Part shown: piece by piece, positions 22,770 to 33,676 of the stretch | Position numbering within the stretch: position 1 is the first letter of the stretch | Layout: the number at the start of each line of letters is the position of its first letter | Assembly: GCF_963259705.1 (NCBI RefSeq) | Contig: NC_081847.1 | Coordinates: 74,715,469 to 74,779,468, forward strand | DNA from: Myotis daubentonii | Lineage: Eukaryota > Chordata > Mammalia > Chiroptera > Vespertilionidae | Direction of reading: 5' to 3' | Length of the DNA stretch: 64,000 bases | Position numbers and translations under genes: made by a program | The notes under the pieces: generated by a model | The model's input: the letters and a program-made list of their open reading frames with translations, nothing else | Told to the model about the DNA's origin: nothing | Database searches by the model: none

Positions 22770-22897
22770 AAACAAGTAGCTGATTCCCAAACCTGGAATC
22801 CCCTCAGTTGCTTTTAAAGTAATACAAATTCTGAGGCCTCACCTGAGACCCACTGAATCAGAATCGCATCTGCCAGGTTTGAGAAGTCCTGCTTGAT
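22770..22897 (-). mobile_element. MER5-type MITE fragment
   Basis: 'tgattcccaaacctggaatc', 'aattctgaggcctcacctga' and 'cccactgaatcagaatcgca' follow MER5 order. Confidence 0.55.
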
Positions 22898-23525
22898 TGA
22901 AATGTCCTTAACTGTGTTCTCCTAGGCTTAGGCACTTGTCTGCTCCTCTCCGCCCAGCCAGGCTGAAAGTGGCCACTCCTCTTATTAACTCGCTATTGTC
23001 CTTATCCTGGCTGGTTTGCAAGGTTTATTGATTTCTCTGTTTCAGTGTGTTTATTGTCTTTGCACTTGTATCCTCACCTCAGGCTTTTATGAACAGAGTA
23101 ATAGTGGACATAATAAAACGACCTGAACTCAATATCCTTACCTGTAAAATGGAGATGCCGCTGCCTCCTCAAGCTCTTATAAGACATTGAATGTTAAAGC
23201 ATGCTGTACATACATGGAACGGACCAGGTGCTGAATGATCACTTAGTTTCCTCACTCTCAACTAACTGCAAACATTTTTTAGAACAGAAGCATGTCTTAG
23301 TAGACATTATTTTAATAATGCAATGGAGTCTAGTCCAGCAATTTGGGATTATCAGGTGTTCAGAGTATAATAAGCTAATGAAGAATAAGTCATTAAATCA
23401 GTGAATAAGTCAATAAATCAATGAATGAATTAATTGATGAAGAATAAATGAAAACATTGCTCTCTAATAACACAGAACTTATTGTCTATAAATGATCATC
23501 TCTTATTGTCTCTAGGCTCGGAACC
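22898..23525. other. Non-coding, AT-rich
   Basis: 23390-23450 carries loose AATGAAT/AATAAATC repeats. No gene. Confidence 0.4.
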
Positions 23526-23702
23526 TCCAAACCTATCTGCACATCATAATTGTCAAGGGACTCTAAAAATGCAGATGCCTAAGTTCTTTCCCAGTTCCAT
23601 GAATCAAGATATCCGGAGAAGGAAGTCCCAGGAATCTCATTGTAAAATGTCCCTCCATTGATGCTGACACACAGCCCATCTGGGGAAACCACTGCTCTAG
23701 AG
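23526..23702 (-). mobile_element. MER5-type MITE
   Basis: 'aacctatctgcacatcataa', 'aaatgcagatgcctaagttc' and 'ctggggaaaccactgctcta' match a reverse MER5A copy. Confidence 0.6.
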
Positions 23703-24405
23703 AACCAGTAAGAGGCCATCTTGCTTTGCTTAATGTAAGGAGATACATTTTCTTGTTCTACAGTAGTTATTGAAAGTTTAATTCCGACTGATTGTTCAAA
23801 ACATATCCATTAAAGCCTAACATCTGTTTAATAGATATATCCTATTACACACTTGTACTTAGAGTCACAGTCAAGACTTGACATAATCGGAGACACGGTT
23901 TAAACAAACTAATTACATAAGGGCACACAGAGGCTGAGCTAAGCAGGGGCCTTTGAACATGACATGTGCCTTTAATCAAAACCAGGCATCAGGGGAAAAC
24001 AAGATATCCCTAGCTGGAGTCACATAGTACATTGATTCTATAGCAGATTTTCCTGGGGCCAGCCCACTCTGGGGACTCCCTGAACAATACTGCCACTTCT
24101 CACCCCCATCGCTTCAACACTCAGCATCTCTGAGAGCAGGCTGGACAAACTTTGATTGATGGTTGGCAGAAAAGGAAGAAACGATCTGGCAGATAAAGCC
24201 TTTCTGCGTGCCTTTCTGTTGGGGGGGGTTGAAGCCTGTTGTTTCTGAACAGAGATCTCTGACTTGGCTCTTCATGAAACAGTGTTCACATAGGCATCTA
24301 CTTCCATCCTTCCATCCTCACTCTAATTGCCTTGGGATTGCACCTTCCAATAAAACATTGGCACTATGTCTCAGATTCTGGGCTAGGGTATCCAGTCTGA
24401 GACAC
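23703..24405. other. Non-coding, nothing recognised
   Basis: No firm repeat. 24215-24230 has a short G run. The ORF at 24163-24408 has no known domain. Confidence 0.4.
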
Positions 24406-24409
24406 TAAT

Positions 24410-24630
24410 TACTAGGCACTTTAATGTGCATTTTATACACAATATTTTATTGAGTCCACATTGCACCCACCTAAAATAGGTATTATCAATATGTCCCTTT
24501 TATAGGAAAGGAAATGGATAATCAGGAAATTAATTTATCCGGAACCCACCCAATAAGTGGCAGGGACAAGATCAAAACATACAGACTTCAATATTTATGT
24601 TCCTAACCACTATACATGATTCCATTTTCC
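24410..24630 (-). mobile_element. MIR SINE
   Basis: Reverse MIR: 'taggcactttaatgtgcatt', 'taggaaaggaaatggataat', 'acccaataagtggcagggac'. Confidence 0.65.
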
Positions 24631-26085
24631 AAATACTGACAGAACATTCTGGATACAGCTAAATATGCTGAGAATTGTTGCTGAACTTCTCCCAGCATGC
24701 TTGCATAACCTACAGCACTTGAATCAGCCTCATTAGACTTAGATTATAAGGGGGATATTTTCTGTTCCATACCCTATGCACGCTTTAACCAGGACTGCAC
24801 CTGCTGGGCAAATCAGTTCTGAAAGGCACCTATACCCTTACATGTCTGCCTGCCCTACTGAGCTAAGAGTATCTACCTTTGTCTACCTGAAGTCCATCAT
24901 TGTGTAGTAGACACTAAATAAATGCTTGAGGAACAAACTGAACAATGACTTAATATAACATTTTTAAAAAGGTACTTTGACTTTAATGTTTATGCCTACA
25001 ATATTATATTTAGTTGAAAATCAATTAAACATAGAATAGAATTAAAAAAACAAAACTATAGAGTTTTAACTGTGGGGTCATTCAGTACACCTTCAAATCT
25101 GACCTTAACCTCTAATCCTTCCTTAGCTATTGAGAGCTGCATTTTCTAACCAATGTGGGACAAGTGAACACAGACCTCCTGGTTTGGTGATCCTGCCCTG
25201 GGCAGGCCCCCATCCCAGCCTGGAATGGAACTGTTGATGTCACTTATCAAGATCCTTATTAAAACTTGCAACAGGTTCAAAGTCAGTTTCAAGTGCCCCT
25301 GATATTTTCCAGAGTAAATTACTTTGAAGTAGAGCAAGACCTCAAAAAATCCATCCACTATTCAAAAACACTTTAATGTGACAGCATCTCCCGTAGATGT
25401 AGACTGATCTTTGGCTGTGGCTGGTCTAGGCTTTTCTTCCATCATGTTCTGCCTCTGCTCCTCTTAGTCTTCAGCTTCCTCCAGGAACTCTCCTTCACTG
25501 GCTTTCCTGTCTCACCCTATTTCCTACGGTTTCTGTAAGGCCTTTCCTTTTACTATTTTCTCTCCCACTTCTGCTTTGGACAAATGCTATTGCTCTGATC
25601 TAAAAAGACTCCCTCCTTCCACCTCTCTTTCTAAAGCCCATTTTTGAGCCTAATTCTCTTATTGATCTATTCCACATTTGTAGTGACCATGTGCTCAAAG
25701 TTGCACAATATCCCAGGGAAAACCAGAGAATAATCGAATGCAGAGGCCAAAGAAGCACTTTTCATTCTAGGGCTTGGTGTCTGATTCCAACAAGCCCTTT
25801 AATATTTTGTTTGGTTTTATTTGGGGCTGGTTTGGGTTTTGCCCTTCTTTCATTTACAACAACACAGTAGAAGCAGTGGATCCCAGCACCCAAAGTCCCT
25901 TTTCTTCTTCTAGGTGACTCAGGAGTTCTCTCATTCAGCGGTAAAACTCTCTTCCCAGTAGATCTATGATATGGTGACAAACTGATTAATTTTTATGTAA
26001 AGAAAGGCGTGAAAAATTGTGGGAAAGCCTAGTATAAATGCTCATGCCCAGAACTCCAAGTACTAACCACAATAGTTGGAAGTCC
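24631..26085. other. Non-coding, weak L2-like parts
   Basis: Parts of 25440-25680 read like forward L2 3' UTR (pyrimidine-rich, 'ctccaggaactctccttcac') but too weakly to delimit. No gene. Confidence 0.35.
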
Positions 26086-26089
26086 TAGT

Positions 26090-26285
26090 TGAAGGAGGAA
26101 ATCCAAAGATGTGTGATCCCGAGAAAAGCACCCAACTTCTCAGAAACTTAGTTTTGCCACTTGTGAAATGGAAACAACAACTACAACACTTTTCTTCCAA
26201 TGCTTCATAAGTTTATTGTAAAGAAAAAATAACACGTGGTCAAGTGCTTGATAAACTGCAAAAGTTCTAAGCAGATGTGAGTTAT
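26090..26285 (+). mobile_element. MIR SINE
   Basis: 'cacccaacttctcagaaact', 'ttttgccacttgtgaaatgg' and 'acgtggtcaagtgcttgata' are forward MIR blocks. Confidence 0.55.
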
Positions 26286-26565
26286 TCCATCACACTCAGG
26301 GTTCAGAAAGACAATTAGGCACCCACATTATACCATGAATTCAACTGTGATTAATGCATTCACTTTGGAAACTCTAGGAATTAATAACCATTTGCCATAC
26401 ATTCATTATGATCACATTAATCACTATAAGTGATTGGTTAATTAGCTAATTATGGTTATAATGGAGATGTCATATGCATTTCCATAGGAATTCTTTGGTA
26501 ATTCTACATTAATTAATGCCTGACCTTATCTTGATGTTAAACAGATCATGGGAGCGACCTTCTAG
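26286..26565. other. AT-rich, homeodomain-site cluster; CNE candidate
   Basis: Repeat-free 280 bp dense in TAAT motifs: 'gattaatgcattc', 'gaattaataacc', 'cattaatcac', 'ggttaattagctaattatgg', 'cattaattaatgcc'. It also has an octamer-like 'atatgcat'. Whether it is conserved or active cannot be judged from this sequence. Confidence 0.35.
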
Positions 26566-27795
26566 CATTATTTTGATCAAAGAGGACTTCACAGAAGAAT
26601 ACAGTGGTGCAGGCATCCTAGTTTTCTGAGCATTGGGTTTTTGTTGGGAGCAGTGAGAATTTTTAAAAATTCAAAAGCTTAGAGCTTTAAGTATTTTAAA
26701 ATCCTTCTCATTCCCTCTTTGTACAAGCCCTATCTCTACTGTCCTTGCTCCTCAGAGCAAGGCTTTATCAAAATGGAAAGAATGGCATCTGAGAGAGAAA
26801 CGGAAAACATTTATTGAGCACCAACTACCTACTCATGTTTTGCTGGTAACCACAGAAAAACAAAAGGAATGATCTAGCCTCTGTCCCCAAAAATCTCACA
26901 ATTTTATGCCAGTCGCAAGAGTTGAATAAAAAAACATAGAAATTCAGAAAAGTATGCTGTCAGGGATATTGAGAAAAACAAAATCCATTTTTATTATCAC
27001 TTTTTTTTGTTATGGTTTACAATTTTGGGAATGCTTAGAAATGAATTTAATGGAAACCTGGGACAATGTTTTTAAATGCTATGGTGAATGGGATAAAATA
27101 CTACATTTTTGGAAACCCACAAAATATGGATGTTAGCTATATCTAAATGAATTGCAAGCTGTCAAGTACAGCAAATAAAGAAATAAAGCAGTTTTACACA
27201 CATTTTTCAAATACATTGATTAGTGTTTTATACATCTCGGTATGAGTTATCTTACAAGTAAAATATATTTAAGTTATGAACAGCTAAATGAGTGGAAACT
27301 TGGGTAGTCTGGTTTTCCTAGATGGTAAAATCACCTGAGTCATCACTGAAATTTAAGAAACATAACATTTGGAACACATTACAAAATCCATGAAATTGAA
27401 TATCATGGAAGATTAATATTTAAGATTCTAATGGCTACTATCACAAAAAGTAAGTTTTAAAAATAATTTGACTATATCTATTAGCACCAAATATTAATTT
27501 TCTCCTAAGACATAAAGTTCAAATATAATTATGTGTAATGCATTAACAGGAGAGTTCTGTGATTTTTAATGTGTTCAAGTGATTTGAGCCAACCTTTGGG
27601 GTTTTGTTTTGTGTCTTTTTTTCATAAGAAGAAGTGAAATAAGACTCTAGTAATACATTTGAAATAGTCACAGTTAAATTAAGAAGTTATAAATGGAGTC
27701 ATTTAGGGTGATAAAGGACATAAACGGAATCAGCCTCTGGAAGCTGACCTCATATGGGTAACAGGGAAGGAGAAACTTCTGGAGAAGGATTTGTG
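26566..27795. other. AT-rich non-coding stretch
   Basis: 26805-26900 resembles a reverse MIR/L2 tail ('catttattgagcaccaacta'). The rest (26940-27760) is AT-rich with no element I can name. Confidence 0.35.
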
Positions 27796-28746
27796 TTAGT
27801 TCAAGTTCTCAGAGGAGTGGACACTAAGACAGGATCAGAAATGCCAGAGCTTTATTGGCGGTGAGAAAAGAGTGAGCTAGAGGAGGTGGAAAGAGCTTTG
27901 AGATAAAAATGCAGGTCTGATGTCCATGAAGAATGGGAGGAAGGAAGGAGGATTAAGCAGTGAAAGTCCCAGACTGCTGAGCAGTTCCAATAAAATTTCA
28001 CCCAATACGGTAGATTAGAAGAACAAGAGCTCATTCCAATATCTTCTTTATTGTGAAGTGGGTCTCCTGATCAGATGCCACGTTATGTGGGATTCCATGC
28101 CATTGAGCAGTCATTCCTTCCATAAGCCTCTGTGCAGTCGTGCTGGTTGAAGCTCTGAGGGTAGAAAATGTAAACCAATGGTCTGTTCCTGCAAGGACTA
28201 CTTGTTGACCTTTCCAGGATGGAAGAGGACACATGGAACCAAATGGCTGGTTGATCTCCAGAAATGGTGCTATGTCAGGGGATCAGTGTTGATCTCTTGC
28301 TGACCAGTTGGGCATCCAAGGGTAGCAGCAGCTATATTAGCTTGGATACATGGAAGTCCATGTTATTGAGCCCTAGTAGCCTCCATCTGTCACCATTGTC
28401 ACTCTGTCCATGCACTCATTCTATCAGTCTTGCTGTAGCTGATAATAAAAACTGGCTAATGTCAATCGGCTGAGTCATTTTGTCTAGTTGGTTGGTCAGT
28501 ACCTCTTTCATGGTTAATGCTTTCCTGTAGGACTGAGATGTGATACAAAAATATTTATGCTTTCTTCCCACTCTCACATATCCAGCCACATGTCTATACC
28601 CCAGACTTCCTTGTCTCAGAATTTCCAGTTCTTTTCCTTCCAGGCCTCTGACCAGATAGCCAGGCCATTGATCACTGCCCAAGAATCTGGATATAGTCTC
28701 ATCTTGGGCCATTTCTCTTTCCACACAAAGTAGGTGACTGGATGGC
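27796..28746 (-). pseudogene. ERVL-type retroviral pol remnant
   Basis: Decayed minus-strand reading frames resemble the ERVL pol region: 28416-28724 fits the RNase H to integrase junction, and 28031-28234 fits the start of the integrase core. In the latter two acidic residues of the DDE triad are visible, one in a Thr-Asp-His context (about residue 18) and one in a Ser-Asp-Gln context (about residue 55). The frame stops before the third acidic residue would be reached. Stops and frameshifts separate the pieces and the flanking coding region is missing, so it is non-functional. 27796-27890 may be a piece of the matching LTR. The copy continues, interrupted, beyond the MLT1 at 28747-29370. Confidence 0.6.
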
Positions 28747-29370
28747 TGTATTATGGGCTGAAATGTGTTTTCCCAAAACCCATGTGTTGAAATACTAGCC
28801 CCCAGTTTCTCATTATGTAACCGTATTTGTAGATAAGGTCTTTAAAGTGGTAATTAAGCTAGAACAAGGTGTTTATGGTTGGCTTTAACCCAATTTGACT
28901 GTTGTTGTTATAAGAAAAGAAAATATGAACATACAGAAAGTTATCAAGGGTCCATGCACACAGAGGACAGACCATGTGAGGACACAGCAAGAAGGTATTA
29001 CCTGCAAGCCAAAAAGAGAGGACTCAAAGAAACCAAACCTGCCCACACCTTATTTTAATTGATTCAGAGAGGAAAGGAGAGGGAGAGAGAGAAAAATCAA
29101 TGATAAGAGAGAACCATTGATCGGCTGCCTCCCCACACACCCCTCCACTGGGGATTGAGCCCACAACCCGAGCATGTGCCCTTAACTGGAATCGAACCTG
29201 CGACCATTCAGTTTGCAGTCCAATGCTCTATTTACTGAGCCAAGATCAGGCCTGCCCACACCTTGATCTTGGACTTCTGGCCTCTATAACTGTGAGAAAA
29301 TATATTTCTGTTGTCTAACCAATCCAGTTTGTGGCATTTTGTTATGGCAGCCTGAACTGACTAATACAAC
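28747..29370 (+). mobile_element. MLT1-type MaLR LTR, split by a VES
   Basis: Forward MaLR LTR: 'tgaaatgtgttttcccaaaa', 'cccatgtgttgaaatactag', 'accatgtgaggacacagcaa' and 'gaaggtattacctgcaagcc' before the break, then 'ccttgatcttggacttctgg', 'ataactgtgagaaaatatat' and 'gttatggcagcctgaactga' after it. It starts TGT and ends ACA. It sits inside the ERVL remnant. Confidence 0.88.
29052..29250 (-). mobile_element. VES SINE, copy 2, with exact 14-bp target duplication
   Basis: Reverse VES: the 'gattcagagaggaaaggaga' body, 'cactggggattgagccc', B-box complement 'ggaatcgaacc' (29188-29198), and an A-box region ending 'tgagccaagatcagg'. The duplication CCTGCCCACACCTT is intact on both sides (29038-29051 and 29251-29264), the hallmark of L1-driven insertion. 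It lies inside the MLT1 LTR. Confidence 0.95.
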
Positions 29371-29885
29371 AGAGCTCCATCTACTGGGAAAATTTTTTCC
29401 TCTCTACTGTCTTTGTAAGTGTTGTTCCCTTGATATCTTTCAATTGTCTGAGTCATTGCATTGCAAGTGTTTTCCCACCACTGAGTCAATTTTCCAGATC
29501 ATCATTGGTGAGATCTTTAGCAACTGGGCTACCAACTTGTGCCAGGTACTATCTCTGCTCTTTATACCACTCAAAATGAGATCCTGTTTGCCAGCTTGAA
29601 TGGTGAGTGAAACAGTCCCCAAAGTTCCACATTTGTGCCTGACACCACTTGTGTTCATTCAAGCTCTCTAAGAAGGCAGAATTAGATGTGTAGGAGATTT
29701 GGTACAGGGAATGCCTGTGAGGAAATAGGAACAAGAATCAGGGCAGGAGAGCCTTCAGGCCTAATGTCTGTGAAAGAGAGGGAGAAGGAAGAAAAATGGA
29801 TAGAATAGTTTCTGACTGCAACACAGATCTGGGAACATTTCAGCTGGGCCAATGGCAACTCCTCAAACCAAAGTCACCTGTTATA
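29371..29885 (-). mobile_element. Probable remainder of the ERVL remnant
   Basis: Contains further minus-strand open stretches (29440-29658). At 29655-29870 it has text such as 'ttcattcaagctctctaaga' and 'gatttggtacagggaatgcc', LTR-like and reminiscent of ERVL/MLT2. Assigned mainly from context; sub-boundaries are not resolved. Confidence 0.35.
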
Positions 29886-30131
29886 AAAGTGTACAAATTT
29901 TCAGTTATAAGATGAATAAGGTTTGAAGAGTTAATGTATAACATGGTGACTATAGTTGCTAATTTTGTATTGTATAACTGAAATTTGCTACAAGAGAACT
30001 TGTGTTCTCAGCAAAAAAAAAAAAAAAACAAAAAAGTAAATATAAGAAGTGATGAATGTATTAATTGTGTAGGTATGCTTGCACAATATACATATCAAGT
30101 CATCATGCCATACACTTTAAATATATTATAA
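29886..30131 (+). mobile_element. L1 3' UTR, left part
   Basis: 'gtataacatggtgactatag', 'gctaattttgtattgtataa' and 'catgccatacactttaaata' are L1 3' UTR phrases. The right part resumes at 30496 after the Helitron. An A run sits at 30014-30029. Confidence 0.8.
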
Positions 30132-30495
30132 CTAGAGGCCTGATGCACTAAATTCGTGCACGGGGGGAGGAGGGTCCCCTTCTGCACCCTCTCCATCCGG
30201 GACCCCTCAGGGGATGCCCAACTGCTGGTTTAGGCCCAATTCTGGGGATCGGGCCTAAACTGGCAGTCGGACATCCCTCTCACAATCCTGGACCGCTGGC
30301 TCCTAATCACTCACCTGCCTGCCTGCCTGGTCGCCCCTAACTGCCCCCCCCTGCCACCAGCCTGAGTGCCCCTCACTATCCTCCACTGCTGGCTAGGTCA
30401 CCCCCAACTGCCCTCCCACCACCAGCCTGGTTGTAAGTAGCCATCTTGTGAGGGTGTGATGGTTAATTTGTATATTAATTCTTTATTATATAGTA
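30132..30495 (-). mobile_element. HeliBat-type Helitron (copy 2)
   Basis: Starts CTAGAGGCC after a host A and ends 'tttattatatagta' before a host T. The subterminal hairpin 'gatgcactaaattcgtgcac' is imperfect on one arm. The interior has the HeliBat inverted blocks around 30235 ('ggcccaattctggggatcgg'). It splits an L1 3' UTR. Non-coding. Confidence 0.88.
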
Positions 30496-30545
30496 TTCTA
30501 TTTGTCAATCACACCTCAATAAAACAAACAAACAAACAAACAGTC
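30496..30545 (+). mobile_element. L1 3' UTR, right part, with (AAAC)n tail
   Basis: 'ctatttgtcaatcacacctc' followed by 'aataaaac' and AAAC repeats completes the L1 end begun at 29886. Confidence 0.8.
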
Positions 30546-31490
30546 AGTTATTAAAAGGGCCCTGACTGGAAGGAACCTGCATGTGTATCCTCTACTATAC
30601 TGAGGCATTAGGATCTCCTGGGAAGCATGGATTAGGTGTCACTGTTGGAGCAGCAGCTCAGAGTCATCAGTCAATTATATCCCCTGCAGGAGGGGATCTG
30701 AGCACAGTGTCTTCACTGCCACCATAGGAGAATAAAAAGGTGGCAACAAGGTGCCATATTAGTGTTCAACTACTAGAAAGACACAAATGGCACCATGATC
30801 CAAATGGCACTTATCACTAAGTCTTGGTAAGCTTCAGGGTGGCCTTGATTCTTGTGAGAGAGCAAAGGAGAGGGAGAGATATGAGGATGACTTATGTGAA
30901 ATGCCTGTTCCTTTGTTCTCTTGTCAGCTATGATCAACTGTTTGGCAGGAAGAAGAGAGAGAGAATGAATGAGAATGAATCATTGAACTCACTCCTAGCT
31001 CAGGGAAACATTTTATTGGATTTGTTTCGCTTTGATGCTGATTAAGCCCATGGGGTAGAGCAGACCACTGAGTGAATGTATGGGTTAGGGAGGGGATACA
31101 GGGTCTCCCTGTGATTGCCGTACGGTGTTTGTAATTTATTATTAACTACCTCCTCTGTGCCATGGTCCAGGGGGCCAGCTCCTGGGGCCAGAAGTGAGGT
31201 TCATCCAGGCAGATCAGACAGAACATTTTATTTACTTGCTTCTTCCCTTAAATCTAGTATGACTCAACCTGGCCTAAGGCACAAAAAGTTTGCTTGACCC
31301 TGATTGAAACAGTGAACTTTGGGAGAACTTAGAGTTAGATGACTGGCCACACTCGCTTCACTGACCACCTGACAACTTGGCAAGATCTTGGTGGAACAAA
31401 TGTATACCTTTGATGCCATGGTCTTATTCTAAGAACCTAAATAAACTTTTTTAATGCTGATCATCTACAACGTTTCAGATGTAGTGTTAT
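30546..31490. other. Non-coding, nothing firm
   Basis: 30590-30690 may be a worn MER5 piece ('taggatctcctgggaagcat'). No gene. Confidence 0.35.
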
Positions 31491-31494
31491 GCTC

Positions 31495-31735
31495 CCTGAG
31501 TTTATTCTTTCACTCAAAAAATATTTATTGATAGCCTACTACATGTCCAGTGTTGTACATACCAACCTCTATAGATGGAACCTTGAACAGAACAGACAAG
31601 AATCCCACTTTGGATGATGGGAAAGTAAAGAGCATAAAATATCAGCAATATCAAACTAAAACTCAGTTATTTCTGATGGTGTTAAGTGCCATGAGACAAA
31701 TGAAGAAAGAGAAGTGAGTGACTTGTTTTATAATT
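31495..31735 (-). mobile_element. L2 LINE 3' end
   Basis: Reverse L2 tail: 'tttattctttcactcaaaaa', 'tatttattgatagcctacta', 'catgtccagtgttgtacata', 'gatggtgttaagtgccatga'. Confidence 0.75.
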
Positions 31736-32460
31736 CAATCTTCTGAAATCACCTTAGGCACTGTTAATATGCCTATGTTATCAATGGCAAAAAATGATGT
31801 TCTCAGAGGCTACTTAACTTTAAAGAATTCCAATGCCTCCTACAGGACAGGAAGGGGGATTTGAGCATAGGCCAGTATTTGAGGCAGTGTGCTAACCTAA
31901 CTTATGCCAATACAGTTAAAAGTCTCATCTCAGCTTCCGATTTCCTTGAAAGTCCCCTCTACCCAATGTTTCCCTTACACTGGTCCAGCCAAATGGCTTC
32001 CTTACACTTTCTGGAGGATCCCCAGAATCTCTCACCTCCAGTCCCATGCACAATCTGGCCAAGAGTTCCCCCAAGTGTACAAGGCTCTCCACAGATGGTT
32101 CTGGGAAATGAATTCACATGAAATGTGGACATATCTTTGAGAAACATTGACTCACCTAAAGGGAAAGTAATTCTCTTTTCAAGCCTTTCTATCCACTTCT
32201 GATTATATTGAAAAGACAGTTTAGTACCAGACAAACATTTTGAAAACTTGCTGAGTTCCTCTTTTAAAAATGATTTATTGAGGTGTAATTGGCATGCAGT
32301 TATAACTTTTAAAAAAATGTTCTTGATCATTGTAACATCTGCATCAGTTCTGGTTCAGTTTCCATTTATTTTTCTCCTCATGATGGATGATAATTTGTTA
32401 CTTCTTTGCATGCCTGCTGATCTCTGATTGGATGCAAGAGGTTGTCAGTTTTACCTTGTT
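31736..32460. other. Non-coding, short L1-like end at 32268-32335
   Basis: 'gatttattgaggtgtaattg' followed by 'gcatgcagttataac' resembles the terminal part of an old L1. The rest is unassigned. The ORFs at 31861-32330 are not recognisable. Confidence 0.35.
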
Positions 32461-32974
32461 GGGTACTGGAAATTTTTATAGTCCTCAAAATAGATTTTAG
32501 CTTGCTCCTGGATGCAATTATTTGGAAACAGCTGAATTCTCTGGGATCTTGGTTCTAAGATATGTTAGGTGTGATCAGAGGGATGCTCATTCTACTTTAG
32601 TAGAGCTAATTAGCCCCCACTACTGAGGCAAGACCTTTTCATGGACTTGACCCCATGCTCCATGAATCATGAGGTGTTCCAGTCTGACTGGTGGGACAGG
32701 AACTTTTCCCAGCCCTTCCAGTGTGAGCACAGAGCTCTTTAATTTCTGAGCCTTCTTTACATGAATGCACTGACCACTACACAGATGAATGCTGGAAAGG
32801 AGTCTTCTGCAGAGTCCTGGGGTTCCCAATCTGTGCAGGTCCCACCCCTCTAGGACTCTGTCCTGTGAATTCTGGCTGCTTCATCTCAGTGGACTTAGTG
32901 TTGTCTCCTCAGCCACCAGACTCCACTTGGGCTTTCCCTCCCTGCACTGCAGCCTGGTGATTTTTATATTAGTA
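32461..32974. mobile_element. Old interspersed repeat, family not assigned
   Basis: Contains 'aattatttggaaacagctga', 'ccccactactgaggcaagac', 'ctgactggtgggacaggaac' and 'gactctgtcctgtgaattct', phrases I associate with an old, widely dispersed mammalian (L1-related) repeat. A second copy of its first 150 bp lies after the Helitron pair at about 33677-33830. Confidence 0.45.
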
Positions 32975-33317
32975 CTAGAGGCCCAGCGCGTGAAATTGCA
33001 TGAGACCCAGACCCACCTCACCAGCGGGACCCCAGACCCGCCCTTCGTGAGCCACGGGACCCCAGACCCGCCCTGGCAAGCGGTGGGCCCCACCTCTGCC
33101 ACGAGAGCCGCGGGCCCCACCTCCATGGTGCCAGCCCCGCCAGCCCCGTGCGAGCCTCACCAGCCCTGCACAAGCCCTGCCAGCCCTGTGCAAGCCCTGC
33201 CTTGCCTCATGAGCCCTGAGTCCAGGCCTGCAAGAGTTGCTCCATGAGCCTCCTGGTGACTGGTTGTGGTCATGATGCCATTACGGCATCACGACCACAG
33301 GCCCTTTATGATATAGA
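32975..33317 (-). mobile_element. HeliBat-type Helitron (copy 3, left member of a tandem pair)
   Basis: Starts CTAGAGGCCCAG after a host A and ends 'tttatgatataga', directly joined to copy 4. The 3' hairpin is degraded ('gcgcgtgaaattgcatga'). The interior is built from short GC-rich repeats ('gggaccccagacccgccct'). Near its 5' end it has a 15-bp inverted repeat (33265-33279 and 33285-33299) with one mismatch. No coding capacity. Confidence 0.82.
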
Positions 33318-33673
33318 CTAGAGGCCCAGTGCATGAGATTTGCGCACTGGGGATGGGGGGGTGTTCCCTCACAACAGCCTGCACCCTCTCGCAGTCCAGG
33401 ACACCTCAGTGGGCATCCCTCTCATAGTCCTGGACCCCTCACTCCTTACCACCCACCTGCAATGGAGGAAGGACAGGATCCCACCACCGCCACTGCACTC
33501 ACCAGCCATGAGCCTGGCTTCTGGCTGAGCAGTGCTCTCCCTGTGGGAGCACGCTGACCACTAGGGGGCAGGTCCTGCATTGAGCATCTGCCCTCTGATG
33601 GTCAGTGCGTGTCATAGCAATTGGTCATTCCACTGTTTGGTCGATTTACATATTAGACTTTTATTATATAGGA
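33318..33673 (-). mobile_element. HeliBat-type Helitron (copy 4, right member of the pair)
   Basis: Starts CTAGAGGCCCAGTGCATGAG, shows the imperfect hairpin 'agtgcatgagatttgcgcact', and ends 'ttttattatatagga' before a host T. An internal inverted repeat (33549-33571 with 33588-33611, a few mismatches) surrounds 'ccactagggggca'. The only host junctions are the A at 32974 and the T at 33674, so the pair occupies a single AT site. Confidence 0.88.
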
Positions 33674-33676
33674 TAA

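Noticed and set aside
28031..28724. Functional retroviral pol gene
   Set aside because: Only short broken frames survive, the third catalytic acidic residue is not reached, and the locus is interrupted by other elements.
33333..33557. Overlapping ORFs of 74 and 62 codons
   Set aside because: Inside Helitron copy 4; no domain.
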